A DNA stretch of 64,000 bases from Bacillota bacterium (lineage in GTDB: Bacteria; Bacillota; Clostridia; Christensenellales; SZUA-584), in assembly GCA_023410475.1 (NCBI GenBank), contig JAEYPS010000005.1, positions 94,491 to 158,490 on the forward strand, given 5' to 3'. The translations under genes and the position numbers were made by a program. This document shows positions 26,056-35,063 of this stretch, one piece after another. Below the pieces are notes generated by a model. It was not told the origin of the DNA. It saw nothing but the letters and a program-made list of their open reading frames with translations, and made no database searches. Position 1 is the first letter of the stretch, and each line of letters opens with the position of its first letter.

Positions 26056-26973
26056 TTATTTGGACGTCTGTTTCATTACCTCTTGCGCAAAGTCGTCTTT
26101 GCGTTTTTCAAGGCCTTCGCCCATTTCGTAGCGCGCAAAACGCCTGATCTCGATAGTATCGCCAAGTTTGGCGGACAGCTCTTTTACAAGCTGCTTTATC
26201 GTCTTATCCTGGTCTTTGACGAAAAGCTGCTCAACGAGGCAGAAGTCCTTGAAGTATTTTTGTATACGGCCTTCGACCATCTTGTCTACGATGTTCTCGG
26301 GTTTGCCCTCGTTTAAGGCCTGAGCGCGAAGTATTTCCTTTTCGTTAGTAATCACCGACTCGGGCACGTCTTTGGGCTCGAGATACAGCGGATTAGCCGC
26401 CGCGACCTGCATAGCCGTGTCGTGCACGAATGCCTTGAAGTCGTCACTGCCCGCCGTCGCTGCCGAGCCGCATCCGACCTCGATAATAACGCCAATCTTG
26501 CCGCCGAGGTGGATGTAGCTGTCCACAAGACCTGTTCCCTGAAGCTGATAGCGCGTGAAACGGCGCACGTCTATCTTTTCGCCAATCTCGCCTATCTTCT
26601 CTTTCACAACATCCGACACCGTGCCGGCGCCCGCGCTCTGAGCAAGCAGCGCGTCGACATCGGCGGGGTCGTTCTTCTTTATATGCCCGGCTATGCCGCG
26701 CACAAAATCTTTGAACACAGGCGTTTTCGCTACGAAGTCGGTCTCGCAGTTTATCTCTACCATAGCGCCGCCGTCCGCCTCAACAAAGCTCTCTACAACG
26801 CCTTCGGCCGCTATCCTGTCGGCTTTCTTCGCGGCGGATGCAAGCCCCTTCTCGCGCAGTATCTTTATTGCCTCCTCAAAGTCTCCGTTCGCCGTAGTCA
26901 GCGCGTTTTTGCAGTCCATCATGCCGGCGCCCGTCTTCTCTCTAAGCGCCTTAACATCACTAGCAGTAATCAT
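26056..26973 (-). CDS. tsf: elongation factor Ts
   Basis: Nucleotide exchange factor for EF-Tu, 305 residues. The N-terminal UBA-like domain with LREKTGAGMMDCKNAL and the core segment MVEINCETDFVAKT are both present. It follows rpsB after a 112-base gap that contains repeat copy f. Confidence 0.97.
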   Translation of the reverse strand: MITASDVKALREKTGAGMMDCKNALTTANGDFEEAIKILREKGLASAAKKADRIAAEGVVESFVEADGGAMVEINCETDFVAKTPVFKDFVRGIAGHIKKNDPADVDALLAQSAGAGTVSDVVKEKIGEIGEKIDVRRFTRYQLQGTGLVDSYIHLGGKIGVIIEVGCGSAATAGSDDFKAFVHDTAMQVAAANPLYLEPKDVPESVITNEKEILRAQALNEGKPENIVDKMVEGRIQKYFKDFCLVEQLFVKDQDKTIKQLVKELSAKLGDTIEIRRFARYEMGEGLEKRKDDFAQEVMKQTSK

Positions 26974-27050
26974 ATCAAATAAATCTCCTTAAACTATCTT
27001 ATGCCCTTATTCTGCCCAAAAAAGCGGACAATTAAGGGCGTCTTATCCAT

Positions 27051-27087
27051 ACCCTTAAAGTCTTGCGGCTTTTGGGGGCCCCGTGTT
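27051..27087. repeat. dispersed hairpin repeat, copy f (rpsB-tsf)
   Basis: ACCCTTAAAGTCTTGCGGCT, TTTGGGGGCCCCGTGTT. The edge of the repeat overlaps the rpsB stop codon. Confidence 0.65.
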
Positions 27088-27880
27088 AAGCCTCGGTCTC
27101 CGGTTCATCCGAGGGTTCGTCCATCGCTCCTATAAGATCGACATCTTCCTCTTCCTGCACGGCCGCGGGCGCGGGCGCGGATGTGTCTTCCATCTGCTCG
27201 CCCTGCTTAGCTTCAAGCACTGCGTCGGCCATCTTTGAGGCCAGCAGCTTAACGGCGCGGATGGCGTCGTCGTTGCCGGGTATGACGCAGTCAACTTCAT
27301 CGGGGTCGCAGTTTGTATCGACTATTCCCACTATCGGAATCCCGAGTGACCTTGCCTCGAGTATCGCGATGTGTTCTTTTCTCGGGTCTACCACGAACAG
27401 CACTCCTGGAAGCTCTCTCATATCCCTTATGCCGCCGAGGTTTTTCTGAAGTTTTTCATGCTCGTTCATAAGCTTTATTACTTCTTTTTTGGGAAGCAGC
27501 GCAAACTCGCCCGTCTCCTCCATCTTTTCTATCTTTTCGAGCCTTCTCACGCGGCTCCTTATCGTTTTGAAGTTTGTAAGCATGCCGCCGAGCCACCTCT
27601 GGCTGACGAAATACATACCGCAGCGCTGAGCTTCCTGCTCAACGGATTCCTGCGCCTGTTTCTTCGTGCCTACGAAAAGTACCGTTTTCCCTTCCATCAC
27701 CGCGTCGCGCACAAAAAAATACGCCTGCTCCACCATCTTGACCGTTTTCTGAAGGTCGATGATGTAGATGCCGTTGCGCTCCGTGAAGATGTACTTTTTC
27801 ATTTTGGGGTTCCAGCGTCTCGTCTGGTGCCCGAAATGGACGCCCGCTTCTAAAAGCTGCTTCATTGAAATGACTGACAA
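27086..27880 (-). CDS. rpsB: 30S ribosomal protein S2
   Basis: 264 residues with SMKQLLEAGVHFGHQTRRWN near the start and the ALLFVVDP-like FVVDPRKEHIAILEA segment. A C-terminal acidic tail of about 35 residues extends past the core. The start is TTG at 27880 with AGGAGG eight bases upstream. It begins the long minus-strand block and has a consensus-like promoter and a structured leader. Confidence 0.97.
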   Translation of the reverse strand: MSVISMKQLLEAGVHFGHQTRRWNPKMKKYIFTERNGIYIIDLQKTVKMVEQAYFFVRDAVMEGKTVLFVGTKKQAQESVEQEAQRCGMYFVSQRWLGGMLTNFKTIRSRVRRLEKIEKMEETGEFALLPKKEVIKLMNEHEKLQKNLGGIRDMRELPGVLFVVDPRKEHIAILEARSLGIPIVGIVDTNCDPDEVDCVIPGNDDAIRAVKLLASKMADAVLEAKQGEQMEDTSAPAPAAVQEEEDVDLIGAMDEPSDEPETEA

Positions 27881-27923
27881 TTTATTTTCCTCCTAGTTTT
27901 TTCCTCCCGCGCTTCAACTCTTT

Positions 27924-27979
27924 GCGGAACCTTCGGCCTTAAAAGTATTTGACCGGCAGGCACTGCCGCAAAAATCCGC
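27924..27979 (-). promoter_or_regulatory. structured rpsB leader
   Basis: In the transcript, an outer stem GCGGA with TCCGC encloses a hairpin CGGCAG with CTGCCG (three-base loop). The placement suits autogenous control by S2, which is known for rpsB in other bacteria; for this sequence it is inference. Confidence 0.4.
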
Positions 27980-28001
27980 TACGGTGTGAAATACAGATGG
28001 A

Positions 28002-28030
28002 ATTATAACACAGGGGTAAATGAGAATCAA
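28002..28030 (-). promoter_or_regulatory. sigma-A promoter for rpsB
   Basis: Minus strand: TTGATT at 28025-28030, 17-base spacer, perfect TATAAT at 28002-28007, roughly 120 bases before the rpsB start. Confidence 0.8.
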
Positions 28031-28059
28031 CAGATTTGTTGGACTACGCTTAATCTATA

Positions 28060-29055
28060 TCACGATTCATCGTTTCCATTTATCTCGCCATAATAGTCTT
28101 TATAATAAACATCGTGTAAATATTCTTCCAAACTTACTTCAAAATCAGTAGGTTCTTTTACAATATTGATATCCTCCTCTTCTGTTTCTTCTTCTACTTC
28201 CGGAAAGCTATCATAATAGTCCCACATTTCTTCTTCGAATATGTTCATACTTCTATAATCAAATCTATCAATGTCTATAAGCATCGCGCAAATCTTTTCC
28301 ATATATTCTTGATCAGTTAATCCAACAGTATTTGGAAAGTAGCCGCCCATTTGCCCAGCTTCCCAATGACAATGCTCTGCTTCATTGTTGCTTGTTTCGT
28401 TTGGAACAAGAAAAGTACCATAAGGTAAAATAGCGAAGTAATGATCATAATCACTAAAAACACGTCCGAGAGAATATGCTTCTATATAAAATGTAGTACC
28501 AAGACTCGAATAGAGGAAATAGTTACCACTATTTCCTGCTTCTGTTTCTTCAAATGTAAATGTCCCGAGCTTCTTTTTTTCAGTTAAAGAGTATTTTTCA
28601 AACATGAAGCGTCCAATTGCACTTTTTTTAGTAATAGTTATAAATATACCTTTTGCACTATTGTTTTCATAAAACAACCTCACTATTGCTTCATCAGTTT
28701 TATAAAAACAATCTGTCATATTTGTTACTTCATTTTTGTTCTTTAAAAATGGAGGCCCTAATACCGAATTTACATATTCCTCATTAGTTCCAATACATAG
28801 ATTATTGATTACTTTTTCATCGAATTCTTTTTTCTGCACATTTTGAGTGTTTTGGTTTATCATATCTATTGATAAGGCTATCAATATCGCTAACGCCAAG
28901 CTTCCTAGCACTTTTAAAGTAGCCCTTAATAATACATGTTTTTTTACTGTTTTATCATACCATTTAGTAAGTTTATTATTGATTCTATTATAAAAAGCAA
29001 TAAACTTATTATTACGTTTTATCTCAATATCATTTGCCGTTTCTTTAGGATTCAC
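28060..29055 (-). CDS. AT-rich single-pass membrane protein, unknown
   Basis: 331 residues, GTG start with GGGAGG upstream and its own strong promoter. A basic cytoplasmic N-terminus (about 1-45) is followed by one membrane helix (about 46-66) and a large outer or soluble domain with an acidic C-terminus. The region around LCIGTNEEYVNSVLGPPF recalls the ETEC_3214-type family of unknown function, which I could not verify. The gene is much more AT-rich than its neighbours and sits between two housekeeping blocks, which suggests horizontal arrival. Confidence 0.7.
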   Translation of the reverse strand: MNPKETANDIEIKRNNKFIAFYNRINNKLTKWYDKTVKKHVLLRATLKVLGSLALAILIALSIDMINQNTQNVQKKEFDEKVINNLCIGTNEEYVNSVLGPPFLKNKNEVTNMTDCFYKTDEAIVRLFYENNSAKGIFITITKKSAIGRFMFEKYSLTEKKKLGTFTFEETEAGNSGNYFLYSSLGTTFYIEAYSLGRVFSDYDHYFAILPYGTFLVPNETSNNEAEHCHWEAGQMGGYFPNTVGLTDQEYMEKICAMLIDIDRFDYRSMNIFEEEMWDYYDSFPEVEEETEEEDINIVKEPTDFEVSLEEYLHDVYYKDYYGEINGNDES

Positions 29056-29088
29056 TTACTACCCTCCCAAATAACCTACTCTATAAAG

Positions 29089-29117
29089 ATTATATCACAG
29101 TCTGCATTATTTTGTAA
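29089..29117 (-). promoter_or_regulatory. promoter of the AT-rich membrane protein gene
   Basis: Minus strand: TTACAA, 17-base spacer, TATAAT, with a TG just before the -10 box (extended -10). Confidence 0.65.
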
Positions 29118-29223
29118 TTTAAAGAATTATGATTACATTTTTAATCTTGCTAACTACAAGCAGGGAAGTGAAGCGTACAAAGTCCGAAAAACCAAGACGA
29201 AAAACCAATGTTTTCCGCCATAC

Positions 29224-29248
29224 AAAAAAGCGCCCCTTTCGAAGCGCT
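29224..29248 (-). terminator. terminator after the LCP gene
   Basis: On the minus strand AGCGCTTC, a GAAA tetraloop and GGGGCGCT (G-U pairs allowed) are followed by a T-run. Confidence 0.75.
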
Positions 29249-29254
29249 CTTGTG

Positions 29255-30262
29255 TTACTTATTCAAAAAGTCGTGCAGCTTTTTTATCTCGTCTTCAAAC
29301 ACCTTGGGCTGCACAACCGACATGCTCTTGTAGCTGCCGGGCTCGAACTCGAGCGGGTATCTGAACTTTTTAAGCTCCTCGTTCTCCATGCCCTTTATAG
29401 TGCCCGCGATGTCTATCATCTTGTCGAGAGGCATGTCCGTGCGTACGTAGTTTATCATAGCACCCGCAAGGCCGGGTATCTGCCCAAGGCCTATGTCTTT
29501 CGCCTTTCGGAACAGCGCCGTAAGCACAGTCTGCTGACGCTCTATCCTGCCCGCGTCACCGCCCGGGTTCCTTATCCTCATATACGCTACCGCCTGCCTG
29601 CCGTCAAGGCGCTGACGCCCCTCCGACTGCAGCGTGTCGGAACTCTTGCGCTTGTCTATACCGTTTAGCTCTTTGATGGAAGAGTTCATGCTCGGAAGCT
29701 CGTTGCTTTTGATATCAACATCAACTCCGCCAAGGCCGTTTATTATTTCCTCCATACCGTAGAAGTTGACTATGATATAGTGGTCAGGCTCAAGCCCGAA
29801 GTTCGATTTGAACGTCTTTTTCGTAAGGTCTATTCCCCCGAAGCTGAACGCCGCGTTGAGCTTGTTCCTGCTGCGCCCCTCTATGGGAACAAGCGTATCG
29901 CGCATGAACGACGCGAGCTTTAAGCTGTTGCTGTTCATATCTATCCTAAGATAAATCATAACGTCGGAGAGACCCGAAAACTTACCGATGTGCCTGTTGT
30001 CAACTCCGATAAGCAGTATGTCCGTTATGCCCTCGCTCTTTCCTATCTCGGGCGCTTCTCCGCCCTTATAGCTTACCTCGGGTAGTCCGCTTGCTTCCGG
30101 GTCAGGCTCAAACTCCTCTACCTCGATCGGCCCGACCTCGGGTTTTTCCCATATCTTAGATACGCCAAGCCATATAAAAACGCCGCATATTAAAAGCAAT
30201 ACTACCAATACGCATAATATTACAGCCAATACTTTTGCCGGTCTTCTGGAGGTTTCCTGCAT
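29255..30262 (-). CDS. LCP (LytR-CpsA-Psr) family protein
   Basis: 335 residues: short cytoplasmic tail, one N-terminal membrane helix (about 13-35), a linker, then the LCP domain from about 75 with DILLIGVDNR, SFMRDTLVPI, and the R/D-rich GRQRLDGRQAVAYMRIR. LCP enzymes attach polymers such as teichoic acids or capsule to peptidoglycan outside the membrane using lipid-linked donors. It is a single gene with its own terminator and a likely promoter. Confidence 0.92.
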   Translation of the reverse strand: MQETSRRPAKVLAVILCVLVVLLLICGVFIWLGVSKIWEKPEVGPIEVEEFEPDPEASGLPEVSYKGGEAPEIGKSEGITDILLIGVDNRHIGKFSGLSDVMIYLRIDMNSNSLKLASFMRDTLVPIEGRSRNKLNAAFSFGGIDLTKKTFKSNFGLEPDHYIIVNFYGMEEIINGLGGVDVDIKSNELPSMNSSIKELNGIDKRKSSDTLQSEGRQRLDGRQAVAYMRIRNPGGDAGRIERQQTVLTALFRKAKDIGLGQIPGLAGAMINYVRTDMPLDKMIDIAGTIKGMENEELKKFRYPLEFEPGSYKSMSVVQPKVFEDEIKKLHDFLNK

Positions 30263-30288
30263 ATTGCCTCTCCTTAGTATTTTTATTA

Positions 30289-30316
30289 GTCATAATATAT
30301 ATCAAGTTTCTGTCAA
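30289..30316 (-). promoter_or_regulatory. candidate LCP gene promoter
   Basis: Minus strand perfect -35 TTGACA at 30311-30316 and a weaker TATGAC 16 bases downstream. Confidence 0.4.
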
Positions 30317-30412
30317 TGTAAATATCAATAAAAACATGCTAAGAAAAGTTTACAACTTCCCTTGTTAACCGCCTGTTTATTGCGGGGATTGACAGTTAAG
30401 CTTTCGCGCGGT

Positions 30413-31618
30413 TTATTTTTTCTTTCTCAGCATATCGCCGGGCATAAGGTTAAAGGGACAGTTGATGTATAGCGCCTCTTTCGGATGAGGAGCGCTTTCG
30501 CGCCTCTCTCCCTCGGGGGTGATAATATCGGTAACGCCAAACGACCCGCTTAATGAAGGAGACAGCACCTCAAGCTCGTCGCCCGCAACAAATTTGCCGC
30601 GCTGTTCTATGAGCATTAGCCCTCTTACATCCCTGGAGGCTTTGACGACCGCGACGAAGTCGTATGTCCTCGAAGGCGAGCTTCTGACCGTATCCTGCCC
30701 GCTCTCACGGGGATTGCCGTAATAAAACCCCGTAGTGTAAGCCCGGCTGCCCGCCTTTATGACCTCGTCCAAAAGCGTCCTGTCGAAAGGCTTTCCTTCA
30801 AGGGCATCGTCAAGAGCGCGCCGGTAAGCCCGGGTAACGCAGGCGACGTAATATTCCGACTTCATCCGCCCTTCAATCTTCAGCGACGTTATGCCCGCGT
30901 TTATCATGTCGCCTAGGCGGCTTATCATGCAAAGGTCCTTCGAGTTGAAAATATACGTTCCGTGGTCGTCCGCGTAAACCGGGAGATATTCTCCCTCATA
31001 GCCCCTCTCGCTCACATGGTACTCCCAGCGGCACGGTTGTGCGCACTCTCCTTTGTTGCCGCTCCTGCCCGTGAAAACGTTGGATAGAAGACACCTGCCC
31101 GAGTACGATATGCACATAGCGCCGTGCACGAACGCCTCGAGCTCAAGCGAGGCGGGTATCTCTCTTTTCATTTGCGCGATTTCTTCGAGTGTGAGCTCGC
31201 GCGACAGTATCACGCGCGAAACCCCCTGCGCGTGCCAAAAAAGCGCGCTTCGCGTATTCGTTGTGTTTGCCTGCGTAGACAGGTGTACAGGAACGCCGGG
31301 CGCTACGCGCTTGACCGCCGTCAAAACACCCGGGTCTGTTATGATGAGAGCGTCAACACGAGCGTCTCTTAATTGTTCTATGTAACCTTCAAGGCCCTCA
31401 AAATCGCTGTTCCTGAACACCGCGTTCAGCGTTATATACAGGCGTTTGCCAAGGCCGTGCAGGAAAGCCGCCGCGTCCTTTATCTCGTCCGGCGAGAAAT
31501 TGTCGGCGAACGCCCTGAGGCCGTATGCCTTGCCCGACGCATATACGGCGTCAGCCCCGAAATATGCCGCTGCCTCGAGCGCCTGCCTGCTGCCTGCGGG
31601 GGCTAAAAGCTCTGTCAT
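30413..31618 (-). CDS. peptidase U32 family protein
   Basis: 401 residues. The family signature region SGRCLLSNVFTGRSGNKGEC followed by AQPCRWEY is present at about 183-210 with its cysteines, as are ELLAPAGS at the start and SLKIEGRMKSEYYVA. U32 proteins include collagenase-like peptidases and rRNA or tRNA hydroxylation enzymes, so the exact role is open. Its ATG overlaps the mltG stop by 4 bases. Confidence 0.9.
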   Translation of the reverse strand: MTELLAPAGSRQALEAAAYFGADAVYASGKAYGLRAFADNFSPDEIKDAAAFLHGLGKRLYITLNAVFRNSDFEGLEGYIEQLRDARVDALIITDPGVLTAVKRVAPGVPVHLSTQANTTNTRSALFWHAQGVSRVILSRELTLEEIAQMKREIPASLELEAFVHGAMCISYSGRCLLSNVFTGRSGNKGECAQPCRWEYHVSERGYEGEYLPVYADDHGTYIFNSKDLCMISRLGDMINAGITSLKIEGRMKSEYYVACVTRAYRRALDDALEGKPFDRTLLDEVIKAGSRAYTTGFYYGNPRESGQDTVRSSPSRTYDFVAVVKASRDVRGLMLIEQRGKFVAGDELEVLSPSLSGSFGVTDIITPEGERRESAPHPKEALYINCPFNLMPGDMLRKKK

Positions 31619-32898
31619 TCGGCCGGTTTCGGGCTCGCCTGCGCCGCGGCCAGCTCTTTATAAGCCTCTACGTTTTTATGGTGTTCGCTCAGCGTCTTTG
31701 CGAAAACCAGCTCTCCCGAATCAGGAGCTCTGTTGCTGAAGTAGAGGTATTTGCCTTCAACATATTCCTCGTCGGGGTACAGTGCTGCCTCTATAGCCTG
31801 CTTGCCGGGGTTGCAGACAGGGCCGAGCGGCAGCCCAAGCGTTTTCTCCGTATTGTACGGGTCATCTATCGCAAGCTCTTCCGCCGTATAGAAAAGCTTT
31901 TTCAGTCCGGTCACATAGCGCAGCGTCGCGCCCGACTGCATGGGCATACCTTCGGCAAGCCTGTTGTGGAACACCGCCGATACCTTTTTGAAGTCCTGCG
32001 GCAGCCCTTCCCATTCTATCATGGACGCAAGTGCCATTACCTGGTCTATGCTCAGCCCAAGCGCCTCGGCACGGTCCTCGTATTCAAGCGTAAATATCAC
32101 GTTAAACCTGTCGAGCAGCTTCTTTATAACGTCCTCGGGCTTTGCGTCCATGTAGACCTCGTATGTATCCGGGAACAGGTAGCCTTCGAGTATATACCTG
32201 CGCTGAACGGCGTCTTCCCTGTCCGCGACCTGCCTTACAAACTCGTATTTTTCATAAGCGCCCAAATCTCTGCACAGCGCGAGGAATTTTTCCTTCTCGG
32301 TGTTGTCGAACACGCCTTTGGTTACAAGCGTCTGCGCCATGTCCTCAACCGTCATTCCCTCGGTAAGCACGATCTTCGCTATCTTCCTGCCTCCGTCGCC
32401 CGCCGCCAGCAGGTCTATTATCTCGTCCATCGTCATAGCGGGAGACAGTTTATATGTGCCCGCCTGCAAACTTGAGCCCATGTCGTTGAAGTCGGCGTAC
32501 ATCTGGAACACGAATTTGTTGCGTATCAGCCCTTCCTCATACAGCTTTGTCGCTATCGCCGAGAGCGAAGAGCCCGTCTTTATCTGCACCGTTTTCGTCA
32601 CCGCGGGGTCGGTGCCCGCCGGGTCAAAATAATTTTCTTTCACATAACCGTACGCGGCAAACCCGAGATATATCACAAGGGCGGCGCTTAAGAGCAGTAT
32701 AATCAAAGGCCGCGCGAATCTCCAGATAAACGCCGGAAGCGTATAATCCGTTATCGAGCCTCTCTCCTCGCACATTTCGGCGGGCTCCCTGCCTCCTGCC
32801 ACCGAAAACTGCCGCGTCTCGCCGCCCGGGCCTTCCGGCTGCGCTGTTTTGTTGTCGTCCCCGCCGATATAATCGACGCGGCCACTTTTACGCCACAT
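31615..32898 (-). CDS. mltG: endolytic transglycosylase MltG
   Basis: 427 residues. A long cytoplasmic N-terminus (about 60 residues) precedes one membrane helix, followed by a LysM-like part and the YceG/MltG catalytic domain with ASMIEWEG (catalytic Glu region), VFHNRLAEGMPMQS and LPLGPVCNPG. It cuts nascent peptidoglycan strands at the outer face of the membrane and so sets glycan length. Typical context with ylbF, rnj and a U32 protein. Confidence 0.93.
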   Translation of the reverse strand: MWRKSGRVDYIGGDDNKTAQPEGPGGETRQFSVAGGREPAEMCEERGSITDYTLPAFIWRFARPLIILLLSAALVIYLGFAAYGYVKENYFDPAGTDPAVTKTVQIKTGSSLSAIATKLYEEGLIRNKFVFQMYADFNDMGSSLQAGTYKLSPAMTMDEIIDLLAAGDGGRKIAKIVLTEGMTVEDMAQTLVTKGVFDNTEKEKFLALCRDLGAYEKYEFVRQVADREDAVQRRYILEGYLFPDTYEVYMDAKPEDVIKKLLDRFNVIFTLEYEDRAEALGLSIDQVMALASMIEWEGLPQDFKKVSAVFHNRLAEGMPMQSGATLRYVTGLKKLFYTAEELAIDDPYNTEKTLGLPLGPVCNPGKQAIEAALYPDEEYVEGKYLYFSNRAPDSGELVFAKTLSEHHKNVEAYKELAAAQASPKPAE

Positions 32899-32902
32899 TA
32901 AG

Positions 32903-33250
32903 CTATTCCTTTAAAAAATCGAGCCCCAGGTCGCACGCGTCGCCTATAATGCTGTATACGTCGCTGATAAGCGTCTGGAACTTGTACTCCGCAGTGAAGA
33001 ATTCCGTGACCTCATGGTTGAAGGCGAGCACCTCGCCCAGCTTTTTAAGCTTGTCCATAGACTCTGCGCCCGGCTCGCCGCCGGACAGATACGCCGCTTG
33101 AGCCTCGAGCTGCAGCTTTTTATAATCCTTGAGCAGAGCCTTCGTCTTGTCGTCCGCCGTAACACTTTCTTTAAGCCTTGAGTATTCTTTGTATTCAGCG
33201 CTCGCCTTTATCTCATTGGCAAGCTCATGCGCCTTGTCATAAACCAACAT
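32903..33250 (-). CDS. YlbF-family protein
   Basis: About 115 residues, helical, with the family pattern AHELANEIKASAEYKEYSRL near the start. YlbF, with YmcA and YaaT in Bacillus, forms a complex that steers RNase Y and mRNA maturation; a neighbouring ribonuclease J gene fits an RNA-processing role. The ATG at 33250 is chosen because longer frames run back through the rnj stop region without similarity. Confidence 0.82.
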   Translation of the reverse strand: MLVYDKAHELANEIKASAEYKEYSRLKESVTADDKTKALLKDYKKLQLEAQAAYLSGGEPGAESMDKLKKLGEVLAFNHEVTEFFTAEYKFQTLISDVYSIIGDACDLGLDFLKE

Positions 33251-33267
33251 AACCTTTGAAACCTCCG

Positions 33268-34929
33268 TTAAACATCTATTATTATGGGCAGTATCATCGG
33301 GTTGCGCTTCGTGGTGTCGTAAAGGTAGGTGCGAAGCGCTTTCTTGATGCGGTTCTTTATCGTCGTCCATTCGGTTACTTTGTTCTTTTCACAGTCTTCG
33401 ATGATATCTATTATTATCTTCTTCGCGGCTTCCAGGAGGTCGCCCGACTCACGCATATACACGAAGCCCCTCGAAACAATATCGGGCCCTGATATAAGCT
33501 CTCCCGTTTCGGACGATATCGTCACGACCACTATGAAAAGGCCGTCCTGAGATAGCAGCCTGCGGTCTCTGAGAACAACGTTGCCAACGTCGCCCACGCC
33601 GAGTCCGTCTATTATTATGCTCCCCGAGGGCACCGTCTCCGAAAACCGCGAAAACTTTTTACCAAGCTCGATCACCTTGCCCAGCTCCGGTATGAATATG
33701 TTTTTCTTCTTGATGCCTACGCTCTCGGCGAGCGCCGCGTGCCGGTACAGATGGCGGTATTCGCCGTGCACCGGAATGAAGTATTTTGGCTTCGTTATCG
33801 TAAGCATAAGCTTTAACTCTTCTTCGCAGGCGTGCCCCGAAACGTGTATATCCGCCATGCCTTCGTTAATCACGTTCGCGCCCTTGCGGTACAGCATGTT
33901 TATAACGTCGGAGACATACCTCTCGTTGCCGGGTATCGCCGACGCCGATATTATAACGAGGTCTCCCGGTATTATCTGCAGTTTTTTGTGCTCTCCCGCC
34001 GCCATGCGCACGAGCCCCGACATCGTCTCGCCCTGGCTGCCCGTGGTCAGTATGACTATCTTCGAGTTACTGAGCTTGTCGAGCTCCTCCGGCTCTACGA
34101 GCATGTCTTCGTCAAAATCGAGATACCCGAGCTCAGTCGCAACTTTTGCTATCTTGAGCATGCTGCGCCCCGAGAGGCAAACCTTCCTGCCAAAGCGTTT
34201 GGACGCCGATATCACCTGCTGGAGCCTGTGTATGTTTGAGGCAAACGTAGCGACTATTATCCTGCCGTCAGCTTTTTTAAAGAAGTTCTCGAACGACTCG
34301 CCTACCTTGCTCTCCGACATTGTAAAGCCGGGGTTTTCGGCGTTTGTCGAGTCGGACAGCAGCGCGAGCACCCCCTTTTCTCCGAGCGCCGCGAATTTCG
34401 CAAGGTCTATTACCCTGCCGTCTGTCGGAGTATAGTCCACCTTGAAGTCGCCGGTGTGTATTATTGTGCCGATAGGGGTGTGAATCGCGTACGCTAGCGC
34501 AGCGTCTATGCTGTGCGTTACCTGTATGGCCTCTACCTTGAACACTCCCGCCTGGAGCGTGTCCCCCGGCTTTATAGTGGTCAGTTCTATGCCTTCGACC
34601 TTCCTCTCGGCGAGCTTTGTCTCTATAAGCGCCAAAGACAGGTCGGTACCGTATACCGGAGCGCCGAGGTCCTGCAAAAGGTAGGGCGTCGCTCCTATAT
34701 GGTCTTCGTGTCCGTGCGTTATAAGCACGGCTTTTATCTTATCCTTGTTTTTTTTCAAATACGCCGCGTCGGGTATAACGTAGTCGACACCCAGCATGTC
34801 CTCTCGGGGGAATGAAAGGCCGCAGTCGATAACGATAATGTCCTCGCCGTATTCGATGACCCACATGTTTTTTCCTATTTCGCCTATGCCGCCCAGCGGC
34901 ACTATGCGTATGCTATTCTGTTTTGTCAA
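33268..34929 (-). CDS. rnjA: ribonuclease J
   Basis: 553 residues, beta-CASP metallo-beta-lactamase nuclease that degrades and processes mRNA 5'-3' and as an endonuclease. The zinc motif HGHEDHIG, HTGDFKVD, the beta-CASP region and PVHGEYRHL are visible, with a C-terminal dimer domain. The start codon is TTG. Only one RNase J lies in the window, so RnjA versus RnjB cannot be decided. Confidence 0.93.
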   Translation of the reverse strand: MTKQNSIRIVPLGGIGEIGKNMWVIEYGEDIIVIDCGLSFPREDMLGVDYVIPDAAYLKKNKDKIKAVLITHGHEDHIGATPYLLQDLGAPVYGTDLSLALIETKLAERKVEGIELTTIKPGDTLQAGVFKVEAIQVTHSIDAALAYAIHTPIGTIIHTGDFKVDYTPTDGRVIDLAKFAALGEKGVLALLSDSTNAENPGFTMSESKVGESFENFFKKADGRIIVATFASNIHRLQQVISASKRFGRKVCLSGRSMLKIAKVATELGYLDFDEDMLVEPEELDKLSNSKIVILTTGSQGETMSGLVRMAAGEHKKLQIIPGDLVIISASAIPGNERYVSDVINMLYRKGANVINEGMADIHVSGHACEEELKLMLTITKPKYFIPVHGEYRHLYRHAALAESVGIKKKNIFIPELGKVIELGKKFSRFSETVPSGSIIIDGLGVGDVGNVVLRDRRLLSQDGLFIVVVTISSETGELISGPDIVSRGFVYMRESGDLLEAAKKIIIDIIEDCEKNKVTEWTTIKNRIKKALRTYLYDTTKRNPMILPIIIDV

Positions 34930-34960
34930 ATATATTCCTCTCTCTCTTCCTGCAACTAAT

Positions 34961-34989
34961 ATAATAAAACATTTATAATTTTAAAGCAA
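34961..34989 (-). promoter_or_regulatory. promoter for rnj operon
   Basis: Minus strand: TTGCTT at 34984-34989, 17-base spacer, TATTAT at 34961-34966, close to the rnj start. Confidence 0.55.
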
Positions 34990-35063
34990 GCTGCTGTAGG
35001 CTTCCGCCGCCGGCAGTAATATTATTCCTAATAACGTTAAGTTATAAAATTTAAAGATTAAAA

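Noticed and set aside
28060..29055. Toxin of a toxin-immunity pair
   Set aside because: No secretion signal of that type, no adjacent small immunity gene, and it has a cytoplasmic N-terminus with one membrane helix.
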